This document shows positions 36,543 through 44,960 of a stretch of DNA of 64,000 nucleotides, piece after piece (within the stretch, counting starts at the first letter, position 1; every line of letters starts with the position of its first letter). This DNA comes from Chthonomonas sp. Its GTDB lineage: Bacteria; Armatimonadota; Fimbriimonadia; Fimbriimonadales; Fimbriimonadaceae. Made by a program: the position numbers and the translations under genes. The notes below the pieces were generated by a model. It did no database searches, had not been told where the DNA came from, and saw only the letters and a program-made list of their open reading frames with translations. Location: the NCBI GenBank assembly GCA_016788425.1, contig JAEURQ010000001.1, positions 248,001 through 312,000 on the forward strand. Direction: 5' to 3'.

Positions 36543-38369
36543 CTACTGCATTTCGTAGCCGATCCAGAACGTCACGCGGCCATCTTCTAATTGGCGGATG
36601 TTGGTGATGTGCACCGGCGCGCCGCCGCCAAACTTGCTTCGGCTTGAGGGCGTGGTGAACGGCGTAAACGAGGTGTTGCTGCCCGAGGGGAACGGCACCG
36701 AATTAAGATATACGCGCGGGCCGCTGGGGCCTTCCACGCCGTGCGATTCAATAAGCGTCGGCGTATTGCCGGCGACATGCCAAATCAGCATTCCTTCCGA
36801 GGAGAGCGAGGTGTCAAATCCGGTCTTGCGGCGATTCTCCAGCAGCAGATATTCCGCGCCATCGGGTCGCAGGAGCACCTTGTAGCATTCGGTTTTCGAA
36901 CCATTCACCGGGCTGAGAATCAGCTTTTGCGGCACGCTCGGATCAATCACCACGGGGTCGAGCCAGCCTTGCTGAATCTTGCACCAAGCGCTGGGATGCT
37001 GCGGACGACCGGCGCCGGTTTGGTTGCTCATCAGGCACCAGGTGCCGAGCCCTTCGGAACCCGGATTTTCGGGTCGCGCATAGAGGTCGGGCCAGCCGAT
37101 CATGTGGCCAAACTCGTGCGCCATCACGCTGATGTCGGTCATGCGCTGACCGCCTTCTTGAATGATGAAGTACGGCCAAGTCTTATTCTTGTAGCGGTGG
37201 CTGCTGCGGTGCGGCCAGTAGACGCTTCCGCGCGAGGTTTGCACGCGTCCGCCGCTGAACAGAAAGAAGATGCCGTCGTAGCCATCGAGCGCGGTCTCCC
37301 CATCCCGCTTGATCACCGCATCCAGCGTCTCGTTAAAGAGCATCTGGCGGCTGCGGTTTCCGGTGCCGTTGCCCTCCTGGTAGTCCATCCGATTCTTGGT
37401 GAGCAGCACCGGTTCGAACACCTTGCCTTCGACGCGGAGCGACTTCACCGAGACTTCCTGATAGAAGTCGTTAAGCGAGCCGTAGACCTTTTCGCCGGTG
37501 GCTGATTCGCCGGTGTAGGTTCCTGTACTAAAGAGCGAATCCGCCCACGCCTCGCGGCTGATCTTGTCGTTGTGCTTCACGTCGGCGTAATCCATGCCGA
37601 TGATCGCGAGCTTATAAACGTCCTTCTTCCACACGTTGCGGGGTGAAAACGTTTGCGCACCGCCGGTGGTTTGGGGCGGCTCGCCAAGGGTCACCTTGGC
37701 TTCGCCGGTTTTGCCTTCGCGAAGGTAGGTCACGGTCACCACTTGGCCCGGAGCCTTCTCGTCTAAAAATGCCTCCAGTCTCGCCGGGTCCACTAGGGCC
37801 GTGCCGTCGAGTTTGGTCACGATGTCGGAGGTTTTCAGCCCGCCTTTGTCGGCGGGCGAGTCGGGAGTGACCCTTCGCACGGCCACGCCTTCGGGGGTCG
37901 CATCGCCCAGGAGCACGCCCATCACGGGGCGCTCATCACTGAGCAGCTTGGGCCGGCTGGTCGAACCCACCTTCACGTCCTTCTTCTGCTTCTTGCCGCC
38001 GCGCAGAATTTCCACGCTGAGCGTCGAATCGGGTTCCAGCCCTTGAATGTGGTTGCGGAACGCGGATTGGTCCTTCGCCTTGTAGCCGCCCAGGTTCAGC
38101 ACGACGTCGCCGACCTCGATTCCCGCCGCCGCCGCCGGGCCCGCTTCATCGAGTTCCTCCACGACATAGGTCGCCTTATCTTGCTCGACAAACATGCCGA
38201 GGTAACCCACCCGCAGTGTAGTGCGCTGCACCTTGGTGGCGACTTGAGCGCGGGTCGCGGTGGCCGTTGTCTTGTAACCGGCCAGGTTCGGTATCTCCCA
38301 GGGCAGGTGGGCAAAGGCGGCACCGGCGCAGGCGAGCGAGAGAGCGCAAAGCGAAGATCGTGCGATCAT
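36543..38369 (-). CDS. Secreted M6-family metalloprotease with two PDZ domains
   Basis: 608 residues. Signal peptide MIARSSLCALSLACAGAAFA. Residues about 60-230 hold two PDZ domains (AGIEVGDVVLNLGGY and GGLKTSDIVTKLDGT). The protease domain carries HEFGHMIGWPD at 418, the HExxHxxGxxD zinc motif of M6 (immune inhibitor A-like) peptidases. A C-terminal beta-rich part follows. The PDZ pair before the catalytic domain is an unusual arrangement for M6. The start at 38369 is chosen for the signal peptide. Confidence 0.85.
   Translation of the reverse strand: MIARSSLCALSLACAGAAFAHLPWEIPNLAGYKTTATATRAQVATKVQRTTLRVGYLGMFVEQDKATYVVEELDEAGPAAAAGIEVGDVVLNLGGYKAKDQSAFRNHIQGLEPDSTLSVEILRGGKKQKKDVKVGSTSRPKLLSDERPVMGVLLGDATPEGVAVRRVTPDSPADKGGLKTSDIVTKLDGTALVDPARLEAFLDEKAPGQVVTVTYLREGKTGEAKVTLGEPPQTTGGAQTFSPRNVWKKDVYKLAIIGMDYADVKHNDKISREAWADSLFSTGTYTGESATGEKVYGSLNDFYQEVSVKSLRVEGKVFEPVLLTKNRMDYQEGNGTGNRSRQMLFNETLDAVIKRDGETALDGYDGIFFLFSGGRVQTSRGSVYWPHRSSHRYKNKTWPYFIIQEGGQRMTDISVMAHEFGHMIGWPDLYARPENPGSEGLGTWCLMSNQTGAGRPQHPSAWCKIQQGWLDPVVIDPSVPQKLILSPVNGSKTECYKVLLRPDGAEYLLLENRRKTGFDTSLSSEGMLIWHVAGNTPTLIESHGVEGPSGPRVYLNSVPFPSGSNTSFTPFTTPSSRSKFGGGAPVHITNIRQLEDGRVTFWIGYEMQ
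37645..37659 (-). repeat. Short word TGCGCAAACGTTTTC, copy 2
   Basis: Exact 15-base match to 29112-29126, in the PDZ/M6 protease gene. Confidence 0.45.
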
Positions 38370-38410
38370 ATGGGCAGAATACGACCGACGGACCCAAAAG
38401 TGCAACCGTA

Positions 38411-38419
38411 TGGTACAAT
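38411..38419 (+). promoter_or_regulatory. Extended -10 promoter of rpsJ
   Basis: TGGTACAAT (TG, one base, TACAAT) lies about 70 bases before the rpsJ start. The -35 region is weak, as expected for an extended -10. Confidence 0.5.
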
Positions 38420-38487
38420 TTGAAGGTTCTGAGGTGGCGGCTCGCACGCGCTGAGCTGGGAATTCGGAACCAAAGAAGGAAAAAATT

Positions 38488-38787
38488 ATGCGTGTACGTA
38501 TCCGGCTTCGTGCCTATGATCACCGTCTCATCGACCAATCGGCCGATAAAATTGTCGAAACCGCCAAGCGCTCCGGCGCAAAAATTTGCGGTCCCGTGCC
38601 CCTTCCGACGCACACTCGCCGATTCTGTATCATCCGCGGTCCGCACATCGACAAGGAATCGATGGAGCACTTCGAAATCCGCACCCACAACCGACTGATC
38701 GACATTCACGAGCCGAACAACAAGACGATTGACGCTCTGATGCGCTTGGACCTGCCGAGCGGCGTCGACATTCAAATCAAGCTCTAA
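38488..38787 (+). CDS. rpsJ: 30S ribosomal protein S10
   Basis: 99 residues. S10 is a small-subunit head protein and, with NusB, a transcription antitermination factor. Landmarks: [57 protein letters not shown] good Shine-Dalgarno AAGGAA lies 7 bases upstream. In most bacteria it leads the S10 operon (rplC-rplD-rplW-rplB); here it is alone, flanked by its own promoter and terminator, with those genes 19 kb away. Confidence 0.98.
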   Translation: MRVRIRLRAYDHRLIDQSADKIVETAKRSGAKICGPVPLPTHTRRFCIIRGPHIDKESMEHFEIRTHNRLIDIHEPNNKTIDALMRLDLPSGVDIQIKL

Positions 38788-38808
38788 CCTCAGGTTAAGC
38801 AAATCGAA

Positions 38809-38838
38809 ACGGGAGTCCAGACGGGACTCCCGTTTTTT
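38809..38838 (+). terminator. Rho-independent terminator after rpsJ
   Basis: Perfect 9-bp stem ACGGGAGTC/GACTCCCGT with a 7-base loop, followed by TTTTT. Confidence 0.92.
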
Positions 38839-38862
38839 GTTGAACTCGGTAACATAGCGCGC

Positions 38863-39711
38863 ATGAAGCTTGGCGTCAGCATGTGGTCGTACGTTCATCC
38901 GTGGCGGGAGGGGAAGTTGAGCATCGCCGACTTCATCCGCGAGGCCAAGCGCATTGGCGCGGACGGGGTGGAGCTTCTCGACTTCTTCTATCGCGACGCC
39001 GAGGTGGATCGGGCGGCCGCCATGCGTGCGCTCGAAGAAACCGGTTTGCCGTGCGCGGTGTTTAGCGTCGCTCAGAACTTCGCCAAGGCTGATCCCGCCG
39101 AGCGGGCCGCCGAATTGACCAAGATTCGCTTTGGCGTGGACGAAGCAGTGCAGTACGGTGCCAAAGTCGTGCGCGTGTTCGCGGGGGATGTGGCCGCCGA
39201 TGGACCGAGCCTGGAGCAGGCCCGCGAGTGGATCGTTGATGGCCTGGTGGCCGCCGCCAACTACGCGCAAACCAAGGGCGTAGTGCTCGCGCTGGAAAAC
39301 CATGGCAAACTCGCCGGCCGCGGCGATCAGGTGCGCGGCCTCATCACCGATGTGCGTGCAAAATGCGGCCACGACACGCTAGGCGCAAACCCGGATACCG
39401 GCAACTTCATCTTGGTGGGTCAGCCGAGCGAGGCCGCGATTCGCGAAATCGCAGCTTGGGCCAACATGGTGCACTTTAAAGACTTCGCGCCCGCTCCGGC
39501 GGGACACACGGGCTTCGCCTACGAATCGCTTGCAGGCGAAAAGTTTGTCGGCACCGCAGTCGGCGAGGGGGCGGTGGACCTGCCCGCCTGCATCCGCGAG
39601 CTGAAAGCCGCCGGTTTCGACGGCTGGATGAACGTCGAGTATGAGGCGGAGGAAGACCCATTTACGGGTGTGACTCGCAGCATGGAGAACGCTCGCCGCC
39701 TGATTTCCTAA
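38863..39711 (+). CDS. Sugar phosphate isomerase/epimerase (TIM barrel)
   Basis: 282 residues of the xylose-isomerase-like AP-endonuclease-2 superfamily. Barrel strands with putative metal ligands are visible: GADGVELLDFF, VVLALENHGKL (Glu), NPDTGNFIL (Asp), MVHFKDF (His), and MNVEYEAEEDP (Glu). These enzymes interconvert keto sugars or act on inositol derivatives; the substrate cannot be told from sequence. The next gene starts 1 base after the stop. Confidence 0.82.
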   Translation: MKLGVSMWSYVHPWREGKLSIADFIREAKRIGADGVELLDFFYRDAEVDRAAAMRALEETGLPCAVFSVAQNFAKADPAERAAELTKIRFGVDEAVQYGAKVVRVFAGDVAADGPSLEQAREWIVDGLVAAANYAQTKGVVLALENHGKLAGRGDQVRGLITDVRAKCGHDTLGANPDTGNFILVGQPSEAAIREIAAWANMVHFKDFAPAPAGHTGFAYESLAGEKFVGTAVGEGAVDLPACIRELKAAGFDGWMNVEYEAEEDPFTGVTRSMENARRLIS

Positions 39712-39712
39712 C

Positions 39713-40963
39713 ATGTCGCGCCGAGCCCTTTGGATCTGGCTGGCGATCTACTTTGCTTGCGCGTGCTTTGTCGTCGCGCATCGCAGCGCCCATGGCGGGC
39801 TGCTCACCGATTCCGATACGGTCGGGATTTTCAAGGGCATCCGCGAAAATCCGCATCCGTGGTCGTGGTTCGTGCGCGACTGGCCGCTCGGCAACCACTT
39901 TTATCGTCCGGTCAGCACGCTCACCTTTGTTGTGGACGGCGCGAATGCCAGTGCCGCGAGGGTTGGCTTAACCAACGCGGTCCTCGCCGCGCTTAGCGTG
40001 CTAGGCTTGGGCGGGTTGACGCTGGCTCTGCGGCGATGGTTGAACCTGGACTGGGTACTGGCCGCGCCCATTGTGTTCACCGCGTGGTGCCTCGATCAAG
40101 GTTTCCCCGTGTTTGTCGCGGCGTCGGTGGCAGCTGTTGGTCTTGCGTTGTGGCAACGCCGCTGGTTTACGTTGGGCATGGTGTTAGCGGCAGTCCCGAC
40201 GTTCTACATGGAGGTCGGCGAGGCGATCAAGCTTTACTACCGGATGCTCGCCTGGGTGCCGGGGCGTACGGCCAGCACCATGACCGTCTTCGTGTTACCG
40301 GCGATGTTCGGTGCGGTGCTGTATTGGCGACGCGGTCATTGGGGGTGGCTCGCATTGAGCGGAGTCTGCACTTGGCTCGCGCTGGCCTCCTACGAACAGG
40401 CGGTGATGGTGCTGCCGGTGATGTTCACCATATGGTTAGCTCGCCGCGAATCGAAGCCAAAACCCTGGGCCTGGATTTTAGTACTCGGCGCGGTGACCGT
40501 GGCGTACTTCCTCATTCGCATGCAGGTGGTGAGCCTGAGCCCCAGCGGATATCAGCGGCAGCAGTGGCGGACCGGCGGCGGCGGATTCCTGGAAATTTAT
40601 CACTTCGCGGTACCCGCCTTTGCCGCCATCACCTACGTGTGGGCACTCATTTCGACCAGCCTGTTCGCGCTGCTGTTGCCCGACTTCTACATCTCGTTGG
40701 TTGTCGCGGCCAGCCCCATCGCGTTGGTCTGCTTGCTCTGGCGCAACCCGAACGCACGAACCTTGGTGTGGATGTTTGTCGCCGGAATCGTCGCCTACGC
40801 GCCGATGGCGTTTTTCCACTACTTTGAGCACTACTTTTTCTGGCCGATGGCGATTCGCGCGGTAACAATTTGTGCTTTGGCGCAAGTAGTGTGGGAACAT
40901 GGTCACCAGCTTCGTCCCCTACCTGCACGTCCGGAACGTGGCGGAGAGTCGCTGGTTCTATAG
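39713..40963 (+). CDS. Polytopic membrane protein of unknown function
   Basis: 416 residues with about ten hydrophobic segments (for example LWIWLAIYFACACFVVAH, VLAALSVLGLGGLTLALR, FVAASVAAVGLALW, ALVCLLW). An early loop FVRDWPLGNHFYRPVSTLTF resembles loops of some membrane mannosyl- or glycosyl-transferases, but no clear catalytic motif was seen. The last 65 bases overlap the start of the next gene in another frame, so its hydrophilic tail is not reliable evidence of function. Confidence 0.7.
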   Translation: MSRRALWIWLAIYFACACFVVAHRSAHGGLLTDSDTVGIFKGIRENPHPWSWFVRDWPLGNHFYRPVSTLTFVVDGANASAARVGLTNAVLAALSVLGLGGLTLALRRWLNLDWVLAAPIVFTAWCLDQGFPVFVAASVAAVGLALWQRRWFTLGMVLAAVPTFYMEVGEAIKLYYRMLAWVPGRTASTMTVFVLPAMFGAVLYWRRGHWGWLALSGVCTWLALASYEQAVMVLPVMFTIWLARRESKPKPWAWILVLGAVTVAYFLIRMQVVSLSPSGYQRQQWRTGGGGFLEIYHFAVPAFAAITYVWALISTSLFALLLPDFYISLVVAASPIALVCLLWRNPNARTLVWMFVAGIVAYAPMAFFHYFEHYFFWPMAIRAVTICALAQVVWEHGHQLRPLPARPERGGESLVL

Positions 40964-41309
40964 CCTGCTCGGTCTCGCCCAGCACTCCAGCCACGGCGAC
41001 GAACCGAATCCGTTTTGGGCTCGATTGAAAGCACCGAACTGCGACCTCATGCTCGCCCAAGCGAGCGGAGAGATTGACCCAACGGTGCAAGCGGCGCTCA
41101 TTTATCTCCACGCGCCGGATGTGGCCGCGCTCCGCGAGCACTTGCTAGCGAACGGCGTGACCGATGGCGGATCGTTCAATGGCGGTGCCGAATCATTGCC
41201 GCGCAATAGTACGGCGTTTGCGATCTCGCACCCGTTTTACATGCCGGATGGCGAACTCCGGGTTCACGACCCCGATGGGTACGTGCTGCTTATCGGTCAG
41301 TTGGGGTGA
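40899..41309 (+). CDS. VOC-family (glyoxalase/bleomycin-resistance fold) protein
   Basis: 136 residues. Opening PYLHVRNVAESRWFYSLLGL and closing MPDGELRVHDPDGYVLLIGQ are typical of VOC metal-dependent dioxygenase and glyoxalase-like proteins. The metal ligands cannot be fixed with confidence. It starts inside the upstream gene (65-base overlap) and ends overlapping the convergent YbaN-like gene by 20 bases. Confidence 0.82.
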   Translation: MVTSFVPYLHVRNVAESRWFYSLLGLAQHSSHGDEPNPFWARLKAPNCDLMLAQASGEIDPTVQAALIYLHAPDVAALREHLLANGVTDGGSFNGGAESLPRNSTAFAISHPFYMPDGELRVHDPDGYVLLIGQLG

Positions 41310-41685
41310 GCTTTCCCCCGACCGGCTTGGTCCGGAGATTCAGGATAAACCAGACCCCGTAGACGGCTAACGCCACCAGGAGTACCCGCGCCCACAGGAA
41401 GTGAATGCGGAACAGGCTGCCGGCGGTGGAGAGCGTGATGATGCTCACCACCAGCACCTTGATGCGGGCGGGCATCCAGCGATTTTCGTCCCAGTCGCGG
41501 AGGGTCGGGCCCACCAATCGGTGATTGAGCAGCCACTTTTCCAGGCGCGGATTGCCCACTTTGAAGCAAGCGAGCGCCCAGATAAGGAAGATGGTGCCGG
41601 GCAGGCCGGGGATCACGTAGCCGGCAATGCCGATCCCGGTAAGGATCAACCCGAGCCCGGTAGCGGCGGCGGATCGCAACGTCAT
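41290..41685 (-). CDS. YbaN-like DUF454 membrane protein
   Basis: 131 residues. The opening TGLGLILTGIGIAGYVIPGLPGTIFLIWA is the hallmark of DUF454; two more hydrophobic segments follow. Role unknown in any organism I can name. It is a single convergent gene overlapping the VOC gene end. Confidence 0.85.
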   Translation of the reverse strand: MTLRSAAATGLGLILTGIGIAGYVIPGLPGTIFLIWALACFKVGNPRLEKWLLNHRLVGPTLRDWDENRWMPARIKVLVVSIITLSTAGSLFRIHFLWARVLLVALAVYGVWFILNLRTKPVGGKLTPTDR

Positions 41686-41786
41686 CCCCTCTATTGTGCG
41701 GCCCCTGCCACATGCAATTTGGCGTTTTTATGACTGTGCTGACGATTTGCACATTCACTCGCCTGGAATGATTCGTCCTTGCCTCA

Positions 41787-42470
41787 ATGGCGTCGCGGAT
41801 TTCGCTCACTTACGACGGCGGTTTTGTCAGTCATCGCGAATTGGTGTTGCCGCGTCTGCACGAGCCACGCATCCCGGCGACGTTCTTTATCGACCCGGTG
41901 AGCTTGGTCGAGCACTCCCAAACTTGGCATCAGGCCCGCCAAGATGGCCACGAAATCGGCAACGGCAGTCTGGTGACGGCGGCGCTGCCATCGGGTTTGC
42001 TGCCGGGTTGGAACCACGACATGGTGCTGGGCGAGATCGTCGAGTCGCAGGAGGCATTTCTTGAGCTCATGGGGAGCGAGCCGGAAGCGTTCGCCTACCC
42101 GTGGGGGTTGCCGGAAGTAGAACAGGGCGGCGACTACCGACCCATCGTGCGGCCGCGATTTATGTGGGCGCGGTCCGGCCAGGAGTTTTGGAACGACGAA
42201 CAGACGCTCGATCCGCAGTACTTGGGTTGCCTGCGCGTGGAAGGCACCGACACGCAACTGGCGTTGACCTACTTGGACAAGGCGGTTGAGCGCGGCGCTT
42301 GGGCCATCCTCTCGTTTGCCGGAGTTGGCGATGGCGAGCTTTCGTGCGATGCTCGCGTTCACGAGGGCGTGTTGCAACACCTTGTCACCGAGCTCGCAGT
42401 GGTGCCGGTGGTCACCATTTCGCAGGGTGTTCGGTCGTTGGCCACCCGAGAGAACGTGCTAAGATTCTAG
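41787..42470 (+). CDS. Degenerate polysaccharide deacetylase-like protein
   Basis: 227 residues. The start ISLTYDGGFVSHRELVLPRL and IPATFFIDPVSLVEH resemble the NodB fold of polysaccharide deacetylases, with HEIGNGS matching the H-x-x-x-H/S zinc segment loosely. The usual TFDDG is TYDGG, so one catalytic aspartate may be missing; activity is doubtful. No signal peptide. The upstream 100 bases hold no clear promoter. Confidence 0.6.
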   Translation: MASRISLTYDGGFVSHRELVLPRLHEPRIPATFFIDPVSLVEHSQTWHQARQDGHEIGNGSLVTAALPSGLLPGWNHDMVLGEIVESQEAFLELMGSEPEAFAYPWGLPEVEQGGDYRPIVRPRFMWARSGQEFWNDEQTLDPQYLGCLRVEGTDTQLALTYLDKAVERGAWAILSFAGVGDGELSCDARVHEGVLQHLVTELAVVPVVTISQGVRSLATRENVLRF

Positions 42471-42505
42471 GATTCTGAAGCGCTCAACGGAGAGCGCGAT
42501 TTGCC

Positions 42506-44446
42506 ATGATGAGTTTCCTCGCCGAAGTGCCGACCCGGGCCGAATTCATGCACCAGGGTCCGATCGCGAAAGCGATCTTCTACGCGCTGATGCTCGGCAG
42601 CATGGCCTATGCCGCCAGCGTGTTTTGGCGTCGAAAAGCGCTGTGGAGTAAAGGCAAGCCGATCACTTGGCGAACCAACTGGATCAAGAATGTCCTGACG
42701 TACATTCTCGCCCAAAAGAAGGTGCGGAGCAGCCGCCCGCGCTCGGGCGCGCCGATGCACTTGTTCATTTTCTTCGGCTTCATGGCGTTGCTCTTGGCGA
42801 CGACGTTGCTCGGCATCAACACCTACTCGCCGTTCAAGTTTCACCAGGGGCAGTACTACCTGCTGTACGAAGCCACGTTCGATACGCTCGGTCTGTTGCT
42901 TCTCGCGGGGCTACTTTGGGCGATTGGTCGGCGCACGGGGTTCCGCCCGAAAGTGCTCAGCCACAATTGGCGCGACAACTGGGCGCTCGTGTTGCTGCTC
43001 ACACTCACGCTGACCGGCTACTTGCTCGAAGGCGCGCGCATTGCGGTGGAGCGCAAGCCTTGGGATCATTGGTCGTGGGTCGGCTCGGGCGTTGCGAACT
43101 TGCTGGGCAACCTCCAGCCGAGCGGCTACGTCGGCATTTGGTGGTTCCACTCCGTGCTCGTGGCGGTGTTCATCTGCACGCTGCCGCACATGAAGCTCAA
43201 GCACATCGTGATGGCGGTCGCGACCTCAGTCAAGGCGCCCGAGTGGCCGATGGGGCAGTTGCAGCCGCTCAGCATGGAAGAGGTGGAGCAGACCGGCAAG
43301 ATCGGCGCCGAGATGCCGGCCGACTACTCGCGTTGGCACCTGATGTCGCTCGATGCCTGCATGGAGTGCGGTCGCTGCACCGAGGTTTGCCCGGCTAACG
43401 GCGTCGGCAAAATTTTGAACCCCAAGGAAATCGCGCAAGGCGTGCGCACCGCCCTGATGACCGATACGCCGATCGCGCAAGCGGTGAGCGAAGAAGCGCT
43501 GTGGCAGTGCACCACCTGCAACGCGTGCGTGGAGGCGTGCCCGGTGCTGATTCGACACGTAGATTTGATCGTGGACGCGCGGCGCAACCTCGTGGCCGAA
43601 GGCAAGCTCAGTGGGTCGGCGGCGACGATGCTTCGGCAAACGGCCTCGACCATGAACGCCTGGGGCGCGACGCCCGAGAGCCGCGAGGAGTGGATGCGCG
43701 ATCGCGACATTCCGCTGGCCCGCAACAAAAAGGAGTTCGATGTTCTGTTTTGGGTGGGTTGCGCGGGCGCGACCGATCCGGGTGCGGTGAAGACCACGCA
43801 GGCCACGGCTGAGCTCATGAAAAAGGCTGGTATTGACTTTGCTTGTCTGGGCCGTGAGGAGCTATGCACCGGCGATTCGGCGCGGCGTGTGGGCGACGAG
43901 TTCATGTTCCAGGAAATGGCGAACATGAACATCGGCACGTTCAAGCAGTACCAATTCAAGCGCATTGTGACGCCGTGCCCGCACTGCTTCAACACGCTGG
44001 CCAACGAGTACCCCGAGTTTGGCGGCACCTTCGAGGTCTTCCACCACACGCAGTTCCTGCAACAACTGGTCAGCGAGGGCAAGCTGCAATCGGCGAACAA
44101 CGGCGACATGACCTACCACGACCCGTGCTACCTGGGCCGCGTGAACGACGAGTCGGTCGCGCCTCGTGCGCTTATCGGTCGCAAGGAGCTGCTTCGCGAA
44201 CCCGAGCATCATGGCAAAAAGACGCTCTGTTGCGGAGCCGGAGGCGGGCGCATGTGGATGGAAGAAGCCCCCGACGAGCGGCCGGGTGTGCGTCGCGCCG
44301 AAGAACTGCTGGCCACCGGAGCCAAGACCGTCGCGCTCGGCTGCCCGTTCTGCCGTATCATGCTCGATGCCAGCATCAAACAGGTGACCGAAGAGGAGAT
44401 TCGATTGGTGGACTTGGCCGAAATGCTGGCGGAGTCGAATCGGTGA
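42506..44446 (+). CDS. HdrD/NarI-like Fe-S membrane oxidoreductase (ETF-quinone type)
   Basis: 646 residues. The N-terminal ~240 residues contain about five membrane helices of a NarI-like cytochrome b-type domain. Then two 4Fe-4S motifs (CMECGRCTEVCP near 284 and CTTCNACVEACP near 334) and a CCG domain with WVGCAG, CPHCFNTL, YHDPCYLGR and LCCGAGGGRMW. This layout belongs to membrane Hdr-like proteins that pass electrons from ETF to quinone. etfB begins 19 kb away in the same window. The stop overlaps the SprT-like GTG. Confidence 0.87.
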   Translation: MMSFLAEVPTRAEFMHQGPIAKAIFYALMLGSMAYAASVFWRRKALWSKGKPITWRTNWIKNVLTYILAQKKVRSSRPRSGAPMHLFIFFGFMALLLATTLLGINTYSPFKFHQGQYYLLYEATFDTLGLLLLAGLLWAIGRRTGFRPKVLSHNWRDNWALVLLLTLTLTGYLLEGARIAVERKPWDHWSWVGSGVANLLGNLQPSGYVGIWWFHSVLVAVFICTLPHMKLKHIVMAVATSVKAPEWPMGQLQPLSMEEVEQTGKIGAEMPADYSRWHLMSLDACMECGRCTEVCPANGVGKILNPKEIAQGVRTALMTDTPIAQAVSEEALWQCTTCNACVEACPVLIRHVDLIVDARRNLVAEGKLSGSAATMLRQTASTMNAWGATPESREEWMRDRDIPLARNKKEFDVLFWVGCAGATDPGAVKTTQATAELMKKAGIDFACLGREELCTGDSARRVGDEFMFQEMANMNIGTFKQYQFKRIVTPCPHCFNTLANEYPEFGGTFEVFHHTQFLQQLVSEGKLQSANNGDMTYHDPCYLGRVNDESVAPRALIGRKELLREPEHHGKKTLCCGAGGGRMWMEEAPDERPGVRRAEELLATGAKTVALGCPFCRIMLDASIKQVTEEEIRLVDLAEMLAESNR

Positions 44447-44931
44447 CCGAAGCCTGGCAAGATGAACTTGCCGCGACCACCCTGGCCGAATGCTGGCGAC
44501 GCTTTCCGCTGCGCCGATCCGTGAGCCTTGAGTGGCGCGCGTACCGCACCACGGCGGGCATGGCCGACTTGCGCCGCAACGTCGTGCTCCTCGGCCCGAA
44601 GGTGCTCAACACGCCCGAAAAACTGGTCGCGACGCTCCGTCACGAGTACGCGCACCTGATGGCGGTGGATCGTCATGGGCTACGCGGTCGAGGTCATGGT
44701 GCGGCGTGGACTCAGGCGATGGCCGACCTCGGCGAGCCGTGCGAGGTTTATCACCGCTACGAGTGTCAGCGAAACCAGGCTCGCCGCGTGATCATTTATC
44801 ACTGCGCCAAGTGCGGCCTGCAGTTTCAGCGGCGGCGACAGCTTCCGCGGCGGGGCAAATATCTGCATCGCGGGTGCGGCGGGCTCATCCGTCTGCAAGA
44901 AATCGTGCCGGTCGCGGTTTCTGCCGAGTAA
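44443..44931 (+). CDS. SprT-like zinc metalloprotease
   Basis: 162 residues with HEYAH at 67-71 (HExxH zinc site) and a C-terminal zinc-ribbon (YHCAKCGLQF, then RGCGGLI), as in the SprT/Spartan family, which cleaves DNA-protein crosslinks in eukaryotes; bacterial roles are less clear. The GTG start overlaps the oxidoreductase stop (GTGA). Confidence 0.82.
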   Translation: MTEAWQDELAATTLAECWRRFPLRRSVSLEWRAYRTTAGMADLRRNVVLLGPKVLNTPEKLVATLRHEYAHLMAVDRHGLRGRGHGAAWTQAMADLGEPCEVYHRYECQRNQARRVIIYHCAKCGLQFQRRRQLPRRGKYLHRGCGGLIRLQEIVPVAVSAE

Positions 44932-44960
44932 TCCAGGTGGTCAATTGCGTCCCTAAGTTC

